Origin: Isoetes taiwanensis
Taxonomy: Eukaryota; Streptophyta; Lycopodiopsida; Isoetales; Isoetaceae
Assembly: GCA_021234155.1 (NCBI GenBank)
Contig: JAJEKV010000020.1
Coordinates: 6,186,563 to 6,250,562 of the forward strand
Length of the DNA: 64,000 bases
Direction: 5' to 3'
The notes under the pieces were generated by a model that saw only the letters and a list, made by a program, of their open reading frames with translations, was not told where the DNA came from and did not search any database. This document shows positions 9,931 through 20,562 of the stretch, piece by piece (positions within the stretch are counted from its first letter, which is position 1; each line of letters begins with the position of its first letter). Both the position numbers and the translations under genes were made by a program.

Positions 9931-12900
9931 GCATGTGATTAACATAATTACCCTACGGTAATATTTATGAATTAACATTATCATAGTATCGGATACCTTA
10001 CTTCCGATAGTACAATTATATTTACTCTAAGCTTTGCAATATTTAACGACTTTTAGATCGCGATTATTTGAACAATAACCCTGATTTAGACCTATTGTTA
10101 CATAGACAAGGTTTTAATTATCATACACAAGAATTAGATGTGCTTATTCTCTTCCTTGGGTTCTGCATTACCCTTGGAAGTATATCCCTAAGATGCACTT
10201 AAGTATATTTGAATTCTATTTTCTATCTATATCTATAAGGACCCCGCATCCTTGCGAAGGATTAATTAACATGCTACCTCACATTATCAATTTGTTATTT
10301 AACTTATTTCGCATGATACATATACGCACGCAAGTAATTCCATGCAATTATTAGGATCTATATTTAACTTATCTATAAGACACATTAAAGCTTATAACGC
10401 ATGCAAGACGCCTTTACCTAGGCTAGAATGCATCCACCCATTGAGCCAAGGTCGAGTAATTTGGAGATGACTTGGTCGTTGCATTGCTCCCATAGTTTTG
10501 CTCCACTTCATTGGTGTAGATAGCTACTGCGTCAGTCTCGCACGTTGAAGACCTCCTGAGCTATCTATCTATCTATCTTGCGCTCTATTCGCTTCGGCCA
10601 TTGCCGGAGTGAACTCTATTCTACGGGTCAATCACTTCGATGCAAGTACGTTCAATCATAAGATTGAGCCCTCCCACTTTCTTCAAAAGAAAATGGTCCT
10701 GCACCCCTTCAATGACGTTGTACACAACATCATATCTATTCTCTCCCCTTAAGAGGTTATATGCTTCTTACTTAGCACATTAATTTACTAGCCTTAGCTA
10801 ACATATATAACCATCTAAGATGGATACACATATTATGTTATTATTTATTTCAATATAGCTATGGGTTACCTACTTAGTTAGAACGATTCTAAACCACAAG
10901 GCTTTGTCATCATGACAATTCCTTTTGTCTCAAAAGACTATTTGATTACTATAATTCTTATTTTAGATGTACCTTACATGTATTATTCTTTTATATTCTA
11001 GAGATTCCCCCTTTCTTAGTTATTTAGCTCTTGGAATATTCCTACCAATCGAATTGATGTCATCGTAACAAGTTGGCCGGACTTGTTAGATTACTTCTTT
11101 CTTTTTCGGTTGGATTATTCTTTGGAGGTACTAGATTTATACATGGTTAACAATTATCCTAGTAATGATTACTTCTTAGCGAGGAGATCAATCTCACCAA
11201 GTGGTTTCAATACGTTGGATGTGCATTAACAATCGTGTATAATTATAGTTACTCCTACGCATTTCCTTCCCAATCCTTGACGCTTAGCTCAATATTGGGG
11301 CAATCCTTTAGCCGAATATGCGGAAATGCCTTCTAATCCCAATATGGATGTTACCGTCCATACATTAACCTACTAGGCCCCATGGCCTTAGATCCTTGAG
11401 CTTGCTAGAAGCTCATCCACTCGTTGCCTGCTTGAAGTAGCAAGGTAACGTTCTTCCGAGTCGCTCGATACTTCGGTCTCCTTGACGGTGGCTCCTCTTT
11501 GATGTAGAGGTTGACTTTGTTCGTTAGAAGCCTCGCATTGCTTGATGGTGTAGTTGATCACTTGAAATCTTCCATGCCGCTTTTCAAAAGCCTGAAGGTG
11601 GCGCCGTTGAAAAAGATCTTTCATCTTGAACTTTTTGTCTTGGCAGCTAAAAGACGACTCTGTCGATGTCTTCGACTCCATCGATGTCTCATATGTCGAG
11701 TCCTCTTGTCGTTATCGTGTTGCCCGAAGAGTGTTGACGATGTTGATTGCTTCACCCCTGCAACTTGCATGACATCTCTTCCTTTGATCTGTTACGCTAT
11801 GGAAAGGAAGGAATAACAAGGGAACTATACATGCAAAACATATAGCTTACATAGTTACAATTACTACTAGAGCTATTAGGTCTCCCTTGTGCCTCCCTTC
11901 AAGTTGCACACCTACTCCTTGGCAATGTCATCAGTGTTCCTCCCTGCGCAATGGTGTTGATGATACTCCGGGGTAACTTGTTGATATGCTTGGGCCCTCC
12001 GATGTTTGTCGGGTATGGCACAACACGCTTTGCATCACATTCCAACTAAAGGTGTGCTTGTCGTTGATGCTTCGATATTTCAGTCTGCTTCCTGATCCTG
12101 TTCTCGGGCGGTAATTGTTCTTCCTTCATGATACTTGGAGCTATTTGGAGGCGTCTCTTGAGGCTGTGCGCGATTCCTTTGGCTATACTCCTCTGGAGTT
12201 GTTCTCTTCTGTAGTTGTTCTTTGAATCGTCCATCCTTGGGTTCACCAAGTTGCATGCAAGTCCGTGTGCAAGTCATCGACTCGTCTCACCTAATTGCTT
12301 CTCCATCGAGCTTCCAATCTTCCTTGTTTGATCCCCTCGATCACATGGCTTTGATGTTGTCACGTTGCGCAGTGCTATGCCGTCTTCTTGTCTTGAGGTA
12401 CCCTCCGGTGACTTTGATTGTGCTCGTCGGGTTTTGATCCTCCTGTTGCCTCTAGGGGAGCTCGTGGAAGGAGTCGGGTTGCTAGCACTTCTCCAGCTTT
12501 CGGTTCGACCTTTGTCTCTCTATGCATGTCGGCCTCTCGGCAAGTAAAGCTTCATGGCTCTTCTCCTGCCTGGCGATATTGTCGGGATGATGGATCCTTA
12601 TATCTCGTGCGACTTGACCCTTGAGTTGAGAAGTACCGCCTTAGATATGCTCTTGTCGTTGAATAGCCTAGCTATTATCTTGAACTCTCTTTTTGCCGAA
12701 GGTGCTTTAGTTGCTATCCTTGTCATTAAGGTGTCGAATGCTTCTACCTTGGGCGTTTGACGTGCCACATGTCGGAGATATGATCGGCTTCTTCTCTTCT
12801 AATTACTGGTAGGAGTACCTGACGAAGCCATCACCTAGTTGTTGAAGGCATATCTCCTCGTCGCGGTGCCTTTCGTAAGTGCATCTCCATCTAATACACG

Positions 12901-13436
12901 TGTCATAGCGCATCACCCTATATTACCACAAGGTGGAATTATGGTTGTCGAGATGTTGCCTTCTTAATTGGCTCATTGATGTCGGGGCGTTCCTTCTTCT
13001 ATTGTTGAGGCCACTCGTGTCATAAGTTCGTCAAGTGTTGCTGCTGCCACAAGATGTAGTGTTGCGTCCTGACGATGTCCTGGTGCAGCGCTGATGATCC
13101 TGACATTTCTGGTGTTGTCTCTTATTCTGACATTGGGTGGACGAGTTGTCTTCTACTTCAGGCCACTTCCGGAAGTGTTTGGAGTCGAAGGTTTGCTTGG
13201 CCTCCGGTCGTTTCTCCCTCGTACTTGCTCTTCCATTTTGATTTTGGGCTATAATTGTGCTTCTATGCTTCCTCTTTTGGTAGTCGAAGTGAAGGAGCTT
13301 CCTGATCTAAGCGCTAAATCCGTAAAACATGACTCTAAACTCATGTTTCTCCACTGTATCTGTGAGCACCCGAGATATACAATAGACATATACGTATTTA
13401 CATTGGGATTTTAATTCATCGACTTTTTCAAAACAA
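9931..13436 (-). other. Decayed internal region of R, probable pol remnant at one end
   Basis: Around 10440-10640 the minus strand has GGAGCAAAACTATGGGAGCA and CAAGTCATCTCC, resembling the end of O pol (GAGCAATGGGACGGCAAGGTCATCTCC), so the chromodomain end of pol may be present but unreadable. The rest (10640-13436) has only short frames, for example 11388-11681 minus, with no motif I can identify. This may be heavily mutated gag-pol or unrelated DNA. Confidence 0.4.
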
Positions 13437-15153
13437 CTACGAAGATCTACTTAATTGTTTATACTCCTTTAGGGTTTCCCCTCCTCCTATCGCATTTGAC
13501 CCTTTGGTTTTCTTTGCATCTTCTTCGTTCGGTTGACTCCGTGATTCCTTGAGATCTTTGCTACCATTGTTGAGCTTCATGTCTGATCCGAAGCTCGCCA
13601 CGCCCGATTCGCGAAGAGTGTTCGTCGATGTGATCCCTTGAGAAAGGTGCTCCTCCTTAATGTGTATATTCGCGCGTGAGGAATGCGGTGATCGCTCAAC
13701 GTCCCTACATACGGTGTGTCGATTTGCAAGGTTGCCGATGTGCGGTGCCTTTGATCGCTTAAGTAGGATCACCTAGCTATTGCGGTTGGGCATTCTTGGA
13801 TGTCTTGAAGCTCACGAGATCATGGTCGGTAGGCAGGCATTGTCATTCCTCCGCAGGTTGAATTTCTGAGTGCGACTCCTGTTGCTTGGGCTTTGCTTCA
13901 TTCCGAGGTGCCTCTCCTGTGCCTAGAAGTGTGGTCATCTCCATTGCCCTTACCATGGCTCCTTCTGGTCGCCTTTGCGTGATTTGTATCTGCTGGCTAG
14001 GTCGTCTCCTCCGTCCTTTGGGTCCTATCCATTCGAGTCTCGCGACTCCTTGGCCGCGATATTAAAGCCGATCTTCCTTTGGTTTCTAGGTGTTCCTGGG
14101 TCCGGAATTCTTGTTCGAGCAGAATATTCTCCTCCTTGATCTTGTCCCTAATGCTGATATAGGCCTTCGAGTCGGAGATGTTCCCTGATATGCGTCTCCT
14201 CCCCTCGTGGTCTCCTGCTGGTGCAAGGGAGCTGGAAGCTCATCTTGGTCAGCCTTAGGTGCTTTGTGGTTGCCTAGCTTGGTCGCTCCTTTTGTTGGCG
14301 TTGCCTGACATTTGCTTGAGCTGCTGGGCTGCAAGTCGAGGTGGTCTTCTCTCCGGTTCCTATACGCTCCTGTGTCGCCATGACTTCTCTCCTCGACGGA
14401 AGGTTATGCCCTCTGGCCCTAGCTCGTGATGCTAACGCGGCATCGATGTCTAACGTCTTCCTGCACCTATATTTTGCTGCCTTGCATTCCTCCATTTGAA
14501 ACTTATGTGCGTTGAGTCGGTGAAGGCGTCGAGATCCTCTTTCTGATGTGACCTCGTCGTGATAGCCGGGAGGTTGACACCTAGAAAATTCTTGATGCCG
14601 TTGGTTACCAAATATTCTTCCCATTTGATGAAGATTGATGATAGGCCGGTGGTGTCCTGTTCTACCCGTTTGTCGGTTGAGGTGTTTGTCATTGTGCTTC
14701 CCTCTCTTGGTCCCGCCTTTCGGTCTCCTCTCCTTATCTCATGCGTACATGGTGGGACCTTGATGTCTTCAAGGAGTTGCGCCTCAAGCTCTTACGTGGC
14801 TCGGCCCCCCGTGCTTGAAAGCAACGCCGTATTTCCTAGAGTCTAAGGTCTACTTGAAGGGCTCTCCTACAACATTTCGGGCTCTATAAGCAAGCAAGGT
14901 GGCTCGGCGGCATTCTTTGGAGGCATATCTATAATCTACAAGTCTATGGATATTAGGACGTGTGGTATGGCATGAAATGAGGGTTGTTTTGCAAAACCTC
15001 CATGATGTTTGAGGCATACCCTAAGGTCCTAACAAAGTTGGTTTGGGGGAGTCCAATCTCTACACATGGAGCGGCTTGGGCAGTTCTAGACTCTAGCTCC
15101 TTTCTAGGTATCCTGGCAATAGAGAGTGTTAATGTGGCGGCTATATAAGTCAA
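13437..15153 (-). pseudogene. ORF-X relic in element R
   Basis: Several broken minus-strand frames correspond to ORF-X. The frame ending at 14953 (IARIPRKELES...PHFMPYHTS) is conserved with N at 49507-49719. The frame at 14274-14624 contains LPSRREVMATQERIGTGEKTT, which aligns with LPSEEEFYAIQERIGIRGKTT in O ORF-X. The frame at 14450-14692 contains LSSIFIKWEEYLVTNGIKNF, also conserved in N (about 50030-50085). The shared order supports one divergent ORF-X broken by indels. The frame at 13437-13772 is of unknown relation. Confidence 0.6.
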
Positions 15154-15555
15154 ACTCTATTAGAAGGACACAGAATTAGGTCAAGGTTTATGCCTTTGGC
15201 ATGAGCAGAGGTGATGTATTAAGCGGTTGGACTTGGGTTGCTATGCTGAGGTCTAGATGACTATAACAAAGGGGTGTTCTTGGGCACTTCTATCTAGGAG
15301 TAAGGTATCAGCTTCGAGCCGAGAGCAATACTTGCGAGCTACTAATGGGGTATGCTTCTATCTACAAACAAACTACAGTTTGGAAAAACAATTCAAGGGT
15401 TTGGGTAATTTTTGGTCAATTTGGGCTAGGGTTTGACATTTCTAGCCTAATTTGAGGTCATAAAAGGATTCTAGGCTATCTAATGGTCCTATTGCAACAA
15501 TTTTCAGGCGATTTGGAGCTCTGTAGCTCAAGTTATGGAGGTTCAAAGTTTGGAG

Positions 15556-15622
15556 GTCTCACAGGTTGCGCCTCGCTTCAAAACTAACTTTTTGTTTTGC
15601 GACCAGGCGCGAGCTGTGAGAC
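15556..15622 (-). repeat. 67-bp hairpin of the O/N/R family
   Basis: GTCTCACAGGTTGCGCCT pairs with AGGCGCGAGCTGTGAGAC, with an inner CAAAAC/GTTTTG stem. It is 199 bp start-to-start from the copy at 15755. Confidence 0.85.
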
Positions 15623-15754
15623 ATCAGTCTCATTTCGATCAAAGGTGTCTAATTTGGGTAAACTAATGGTGTAAGGGTGATGGGCTCATCAAATTAGGCA
15701 GAATCGACCCCTTATTGGGTCAATTTGGAGCTGTTTTGGTCAAGTTTGGGCGAG

Positions 15755-15821
15755 GTCTCACAGCTTGCGCCTCGCTTCAAAACTAACTTTTTGTTTTGCG
15801 ACCAGGCGCGAGCTGTGAGAC
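15755..15821 (-). repeat. 67-bp hairpin of the O/N/R family
   Basis: GTCTCACAGCTTGCGCCT pairs with AGGCGCGAGCTGTGAGAC. Relative to O copies both arms changed together (CGGT/ACCG to CAGCT/AGCTG), keeping the pairing. Confidence 0.87.
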
Positions 15822-15997
15822 ATCACACTTTTTGGTCTGAGAGTATCCTATTTTACTAAAATAAAACTACTACTTGCTAACTCGTCCTAATTAAGCAAGA
15901 TTTGACACATAAACTACTCAAAATTATCATGTATTAACAAAATTATTGATTATTTACAACATATCTACTGGGGATCTCCCTTAATTAAACTAGCTAA

Positions 15998-16160
15998 TTA
16001 CATGCCTTCCCTCATGAGGGTTACTCGCTTCGCATGAACAGTGCAGGCTGTTGAGTCTTCAAAATGTTGGACCGGCTTCTGCTCTGCTGCTTCTTGAGCC
16101 TTGGCCTCTGGCTGTTTCGCCTTGTCGAGAAAGTCGAGCGGTCTGTTTGGTGCGCATCAT
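15998..16160 (-). pseudogene. Histone-H3-like ORF relic in element R
   Basis: The minus strand starts at ATG 16158-16160 and reads MMRTKQTARLSRQGETAR, so the H3 tail motif RTKQTAR is intact although the position of Lys9 is Leu. A large deletion and frame change then join it to the H3 C-terminal part: [26 protein letters not shown], ending at TAA 15998-16000. The linker and alpha-N/alpha-1 part of the fold are lost. The relic matches the O gene at both ends, showing that the H3-like gene was carried by the family and not picked up by O alone. Confidence 0.85.
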
Positions 16161-16305
16161 GTCGATCGGAGTCCTGGTGTCTATCGAGATGCTGTCTCTA
16201 TCTAGCTTAAGGGCCTTGGTTCTAAATCTAAGGCTTAGCCATTAATATTATCTAACATTATTAAAGCTTAAATCTAATTAAGAATTATAATTCAAACGTA
16301 AACGA

Positions 16306-16400
16306 TGCCCGCCCTCAGTGGTTGGCACGGGGGGGTTTGGGGGGGTTCAACCTTGTGGGTGGGAGGTTCAATTCTCGCTACCGCGGGAATCCTTTTAAGA
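16306..16400 (+). ncRNA. tRNA-derived SINE-like head
   Basis: CTCAGTGGTTGGCACGG resembles a Pol III A box of plant Au-type SINEs, and GAGGTTCAATTCTC at about 16363-16376 resembles a B box (GGTTCRANNCC). Spacing of about 45 bp suits a tRNA-like promoter. A run of Gs separates them. There is no clear 3' tail or target duplication, so it may be only the head of a SINE or chance. Confidence 0.4.
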
Positions 16401-16513
16401 TGAGGTTCAAAGAGATTGAAAAACTAGACTAATCTAGCTAGATCCTAGGCTAAGATTCGAATTACCAAGTTACTTTTTTAAATTCTATAACTTTTCAAGC
16501 TGTTTTCATCAAT

Positions 16514-16580
16514 GTCCCACAGCTTGCGCCTCGTCGCAAAACTAAAGTTTACTTATTGAACCAGACGCGAGCTGTGAGAC
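16514..16580 (-). repeat. 67-bp hairpin of the O/N/R family
   Basis: GTCCCACAGCTTGCGCCTCG pairs with CGCGAGCTGTGAGAC with one outer mismatch. It lies upstream (minus strand) of the R H3-like relic, the equivalent place to 47979 in N. Confidence 0.8.
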
Positions 16581-16585
16581 CACCT

Positions 16586-16695
16586 TACCTGGCTCATTCT
16601 TTTTAGTTTTATTAAGTTCCAATTCACCTAACTGTGCTAATACCTGGCTCATTCTTTTTAGTTTTATTAAGTTCCAATTCACCTAACTGTGCTAA
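16586..16695. repeat. Perfect 2 x 55-bp tandem duplication
   Basis: A unit beginning TACCTGGCTCATTC and ending ACTGTGCTAA occurs at 16586-16640 and 16641-16695 without visible change, implying a recent slippage or repair event next to the LINE junction at 16731. Confidence 0.9.
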
Positions 16696-16730
16696 TATTA
16701 AATTCCAATCCACTTAACTGTTACTAGCTT

Positions 16731-17291
16731 AGCCTTCTCAAGGAATTTCCATGAGATGCAGTCATAGGCTCTTTTAAAGTCCAACTTGAGAAGGATACAG
16801 TTTTGTTTGCTCAATCTGTTCCAATGCAAAGCCTCATTTGCAGCTATGTAGTTGTCTAGAATGGATCTGCTAGGAAGGAAAGCAGATTGACAAGCATTCA
16901 CCTTGCTATGAAGATGGACCACAATTCTACCAGCAATTATTTTAGCCACCAGCTTGTATAAGGTGGTGGTCAAAGAGATAGGGCGCCATTCATTAGTTTT
17001 GGATGGAGCTTCAGTCTTAGGGATAAGTGAAATGACTCCAACATTGAAAGTAGGATAGATAGATCTAGCTCTCCATACACCTTGAACAAATTGGATAATG
17101 TCTTCCTTCATTATAGGCCAAAATTCCACAAAGAATTCAGGCTGAAAGCCATCAATACCAGGACTTTTCCCATGCTTCATCCTTTTGAGAGTTTCAAAGA
17201 TCTCAGGGAGTTCAGGGACTTCTGTCCAATCGTCATCCATCACTTCATTGGAGGGGCCAATAATATCAAAGACATCCTGAATTTTATTGTT
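16731..17291 (-). pseudogene. LINE ORF2 reverse transcriptase N-terminal part, copy 2
   Basis: Same RT blocks as copy 1 (KSPGIDGFQPEFF, NEWRPISLTT, LKLDFKRAYD). It stops at FLEKAK, where the sequence passes into R internal DNA, so the catalytic core is missing. It is preceded by the TAG shared with copy 1. Confidence 0.85.
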
Positions 17292-18560
17292 CTATATTTC
17301 CTCCTCCTTAAAAAGATTAGTGTAGAAATTGAGAAAGGCTGAGGAGATTTCCTTTCCTTCTGTAAGGGTGGAACCTTGATCCGTTTCTAACTGAGTGATT
17401 GAGTTGTTAACCAGCCTGTTTCTAGCAATTCTGAAGAACATTTTAGAACTCTCTTGGTCCAACTGATTGTACATTTTAACTTTGCTTCTAAGGGCCATCC
17501 CCTTAACTTGGTGCTCTTCAAGGGTCTTGATCTGTATTTCCAATTGTTCCTCTTTCATATGAAGGGAGTCATCCTTAGGGTTATTCTCAAGATCAGATCT
17601 GATATTCTTGATCTGCTCCAACAAGCTGGACATAACAGCTCTCCTTTTTTGGGCAAGGTCTTTGCCCCATTGCTTAACCCAAATTTTGACTTTCTTCATT
17701 TTGTCATTGAAACATTTCATAGATTGATGTTGGCCAATTTTGGGCAGTGACAGATAAAAGGCTGTGAAATCTTGGCAAAAGGATTTCATTTGAAGCAAAG
17801 AAGTATTAAACTTAAAGGGAGTGTTTTTGCTTCTCGGGCCAACAATCAAATCCTTGGTGTCAAGGAAATGAGGCTGGTGATCAGAAATAGTGCTAGCAAT
17901 ATCTCCAGTAACAATGCAATTGTCTAGCCAACTGGCAGAATTATGGATATAAAATCTATCCAACATACAAAAAGTCCTTTGGTCTCCCTTTCTCTTATTG
18001 CTCCAAGAAAATTTGGTATTTGAAGATGGGACATAGATTAGATCTTGACTAGTCATCCAGCTGTCCCAGGAATATCTCTCATTTTTGGACATGTTAATTT
18101 TGTTGCCAAGTTTCATATCACTGTGAGGGGTATTGTTGAAGTCTCCAGTCACCACCCAATTTTCTACCTGTTGGTGTTGGCTCATCCAATTGTTGATTTC
18201 ATGCCACATAGGCTCTCTTTCATAGGGATCAGTAGAAGCATAGATGTTTATGAAGGCAACTTGACAGTCCTTAATTTGAAGAGTCACACAAAGCCATCTG
18301 TTAGAAGGACTGATATAAGTGCTTATTAGTTTTTGATTGTACGAAAAGGTAGCAATCCCCCCTTTAGTGCCATCAGCTGGGATATAGCAGGAGGCCATCC
18401 CAGGACGGATCCATTCACCCAAATTTGCAGAGTCAAATTTGGGGAGCCTACGCTCTTGTATCATGATAATATCTGCCCTAAAGTCCCTCACAGTGGCAAT
18501 AAAACGTCTTCTTTTGGTGGGGCCCTTAATGCCCCTCAGATTCCAGGTTAAGATCCTCAT
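17292..18560 (-). CDS. LINE ORF2 endonuclease domain, intact frame
   Basis: 422 codons from Met 18560. The endonuclease fold occupies residues 1 to about 235: TWNLRG near 5, IQER near 35, YASTDP near 108, GDFNN near 138, DRFY near 200 and SDHQ near 223. The remainder is the linker before RT, rich in Lys/Glu and with QLDQESSKMFFRIARNRLVNNSI, typical of plant L1. It ends at TAG after LFKEEEI. The frame would nick DNA to prime LINE insertion, but with RT severed it is not an active element. The first Met follows a conserved LINE spacer after the ORF1 stop (18594). Confidence 0.88.
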   Translation of the reverse strand: MRILTWNLRGIKGPTKRRRFIATVRDFRADIIMIQERRLPKFDSANLGEWIRPGMASCYIPADGTKGGIATFSYNQKLISTYISPSNRWLCVTLQIKDCQVAFINIYASTDPYEREPMWHEINNWMSQHQQVENWVVTGDFNNTPHSDMKLGNKINMSKNERYSWDSWMTSQDLIYVPSSNTKFSWSNKRKGDQRTFCMLDRFYIHNSASWLDNCIVTGDIASTISDHQPHFLDTKDLIVGPRSKNTPFKFNTSLLQMKSFCQDFTAFYLSLPKIGQHQSMKCFNDKMKKVKIWVKQWGKDLAQKRRAVMSSLLEQIKNIRSDLENNPKDDSLHMKEEQLEIQIKTLEEHQVKGMALRSKVKMYNQLDQESSKMFFRIARNRLVNNSITQLETDQGSTLTEGKEISSAFLNFYTNLFKEEEI

Positions 18561-18593
18561 AGGTTCGAATGAGGGGGAGGCTCAGGGAGAAAC

Positions 18594-18936
18594 TTAATAG
18601 TTAAGTTTTTTAAGGCCATGAGGTGAAGCCTTACTTCGAGTGTTGTATATGTGAGAATTTTCACTGCCCCCAGGGGACTTAGTTAAAGCCCTACCTTTCA
18701 TTTTCCTTTTTAAGGATCTCAGGGATGTGTTGGAGATATCATGCAGAGGGCTGCTACTCATGTCTTCCTCTGAGTCAGGCACAATTAGATCTGGTTGACT
18801 CTGGTCAAGGTTCTTGTCCAGGGTATCAAGATTCAGCTGTAAAGCTTGCAAACCACTATCTATGTTCTCTTTTTCAGTATTTTTGAAGGTGAATTGAACA
18901 TCATAGTCAGCATCTGAGGTGAGGCTTATTTGCTGA
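18594..18936 (-). CDS. LINE ORF1 C-terminal portion
   Basis: Continuation of ORF1 from the other side of the R insertion: the frame ISLTSDADYDVQFTF...GLQALQLNLDTLDK, an acidic patch VPDSEEDMSS, a basic run SLKRKMKGRALTKS, ending at KKLNY and a stop. It is in frame with 20563-22527 once R and one target repeat are removed. A second copy is at 6738-7080. Confidence 0.85.
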
Positions 18937-20562
18937 TGTGACGTCCCCTACTCATATACGGTGCACTCACCGTATACAAACAGGAGTTCATCCCCCATAC
19001 CAGCTCCATGCTAATATAGGGCCCTCCACGTATCACTGCAACCTTGAAGAGTTCCAGTGGGAAGAATGAAGGGGTCCTTTACCCTGTCTCCCTCAGGGCC
19101 TACCTAGCTGCGGAAGCGTAAACATACATGTCAGTAGTACATACATCAACATCATATGACCATCACGAAGGATGGTCCTCCACATATCTGCATAGACAAA
19201 GATCAGCACATCACATAGGGAATCCTACCCAAGGCTCAGACTCAAAGGGATGACTGACGGCTTGGGTCTCCAGAGTTCATTGCAGACAGAATTCATGGCA
19301 AGGGATTTGGCTGGCATAAGAACATGGCATAGGGTTGTCCACTCCATCCGCCCCTCCTGTGCACACTTTGCAGAGTAGGCTGAAAAGTGTCGGGACCTGA
19401 CTGTAGCCCGCCGGATGCATAGCCAAAGGGCTACTCCTGGGGTCATCATCCCAGTTCCGATGGGGCAGGTAGGGATCACTCCCCTCCAGAGATCTACATG
19501 CTGACTCAAGGTGACTAGAGGGCCCTTTGCCAGATTGATGAACCCACTGGAAAGTCATGAACACCACTTCACGGGTGTCGAGCCCATGCCTTACCCACAC
19601 TCAGTGGTAAGCCATTAGACCTAGTCACAATGATCCCCGGTAGGCCTTACACACCAGAGGGATCGTTCAAGAGTCAGAACACGAACCTCCTTCTTAGCCA
19701 GTCTGGCCCCTTCACCCACAACCAGGTGTGGTTCCTGTACCAAAGGCGAATCTATGGTGTGCTAGAGAGGCTAATCTAGGAGCATCTACTACCAAGCTTG
19801 AAGTCTCTACCCCCCTTCCCAATACAAGGAGTTCACAGAGATACATCATCCATATACATCACAGAAGAACTAAAGAACATAGATCTAATCTATATCATAG
19901 AGTTAGGTTCTTTAGTTAGAGTCTGGTATCTACTCATCTAGAGATCTAGATAGCTGCTAAAGGCGATTTAATAGGCTAAACCTACTGATACAATGACTGG
20001 AAAACGGTTTAGACCATTAAATCGACTACATACCTGATCCATGAGTTGCTCCTCCTGACCTGAGTTCGACCATCCTACTGAACTGCTCGAATCAAGGGAA
20101 ACTAATGGTGCCATTCTCTCAGACGGAGTCTGGGAGGCGGTTTTGACTCATAGAGCAGCCAAAATAGCAGGCTCTAAAACCCTAGGAACGAAAATGGGCA
20201 AGTTAGGGTTCTTCTACTTAAATAGGCAAGGGTTGGGGCTTAGGGTTTCCAATTATCCCTTTAGGTATGTGGGATAATTGGAAATGGGCCCACTTGCCTT
20301 TAATGGCTAGGTGGCCAAATGTGCCTACATGGAAATGTGTGCACCTAAATGTGCCCACATGGAAATGTGTGCACCTTAATAAATGTGCATGTGCACATTA
20401 ATAAGAAGTGCACATACCTAGCAAGTTGCCCCCTAGGGCTACTCACCTGGCTACACGCCACGCCGGCGACACGCCGTCGGTTGGAGTGGCGGTACGTGCG
20501 GCGTGACGAGCGATGCAAAGATATCGCCCCGGGACCGTGATAATCGTCGGCCGAACGCCATC
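18937..20562 (-). repeat. 5' LTR of element R
   Basis: Same LTR family, about 1.6 kb, minus strand. Its outer end reads TGGCGTTCGG in place of TGTGACGTTC, so the terminus has changed. It is flanked on the outside by CTGAT and LINE ORF1, and on the inside by LINE copy 2 where the primer-binding site should be. Confidence 0.85.

Larger units (their letters stand above)
16731..18936 (-). mobile_element. L1-type LINE fragment, copy 2 (inside R)
   Basis: Nearly identical to 4873-7080. The left end is joined to R internal sequence at a 3-base overlap (AGC, 16731-16733); the right end is joined to the R 5' LTR with exactly the same junction as copy 1 has with the 3' LTR. It contains the end of ORF1, a full endonuclease and the start of RT. 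Confidence 0.9.
7081..20562 (-). mobile_element. LTR element R (rearranged Ty3/gypsy relative of O), inserted in LINE
   Basis: R runs right to left. Its outer LTRs are 7081-8699 (3') and 18937-20562 (5'), and CTGAT occurs at both outer edges (7077-7081 and 20563-20567), the expected 5-bp target duplication apart from one base of ambiguity. Removing R and one CTGAT restores the LINE ORF1 reading frame across the site, which is strong support for a single insertion. Inside are a polypurine tract, a 3' non-coding region like that of O, a decayed pol end, relics of ORF-X and of the histone-H3-like ORF, and three 67-bp hairpins. The PBS and leader are missing: a 2.2-kb LINE piece (16731-18936) sits directly inside the 5' LTR. 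Confidence 0.75.

Noticed and set aside
11388-13414. Open frames in the middle of R (11388-11681, 12046-12277, 13094-13414)
   Set aside because: Opposite-strand overlaps and no recognisable pol or gag motif; left unassigned.
18937-20562. Solo LTR independent of R
   Set aside because: Considered because LINE lies on both sides, but CTGAT pairs with the outer edge at 7077-7081 and the frame repair across the whole of R favour it being the R 5' LTR with a LINE copy inserted behind it. A solo LTR remains the second choice.
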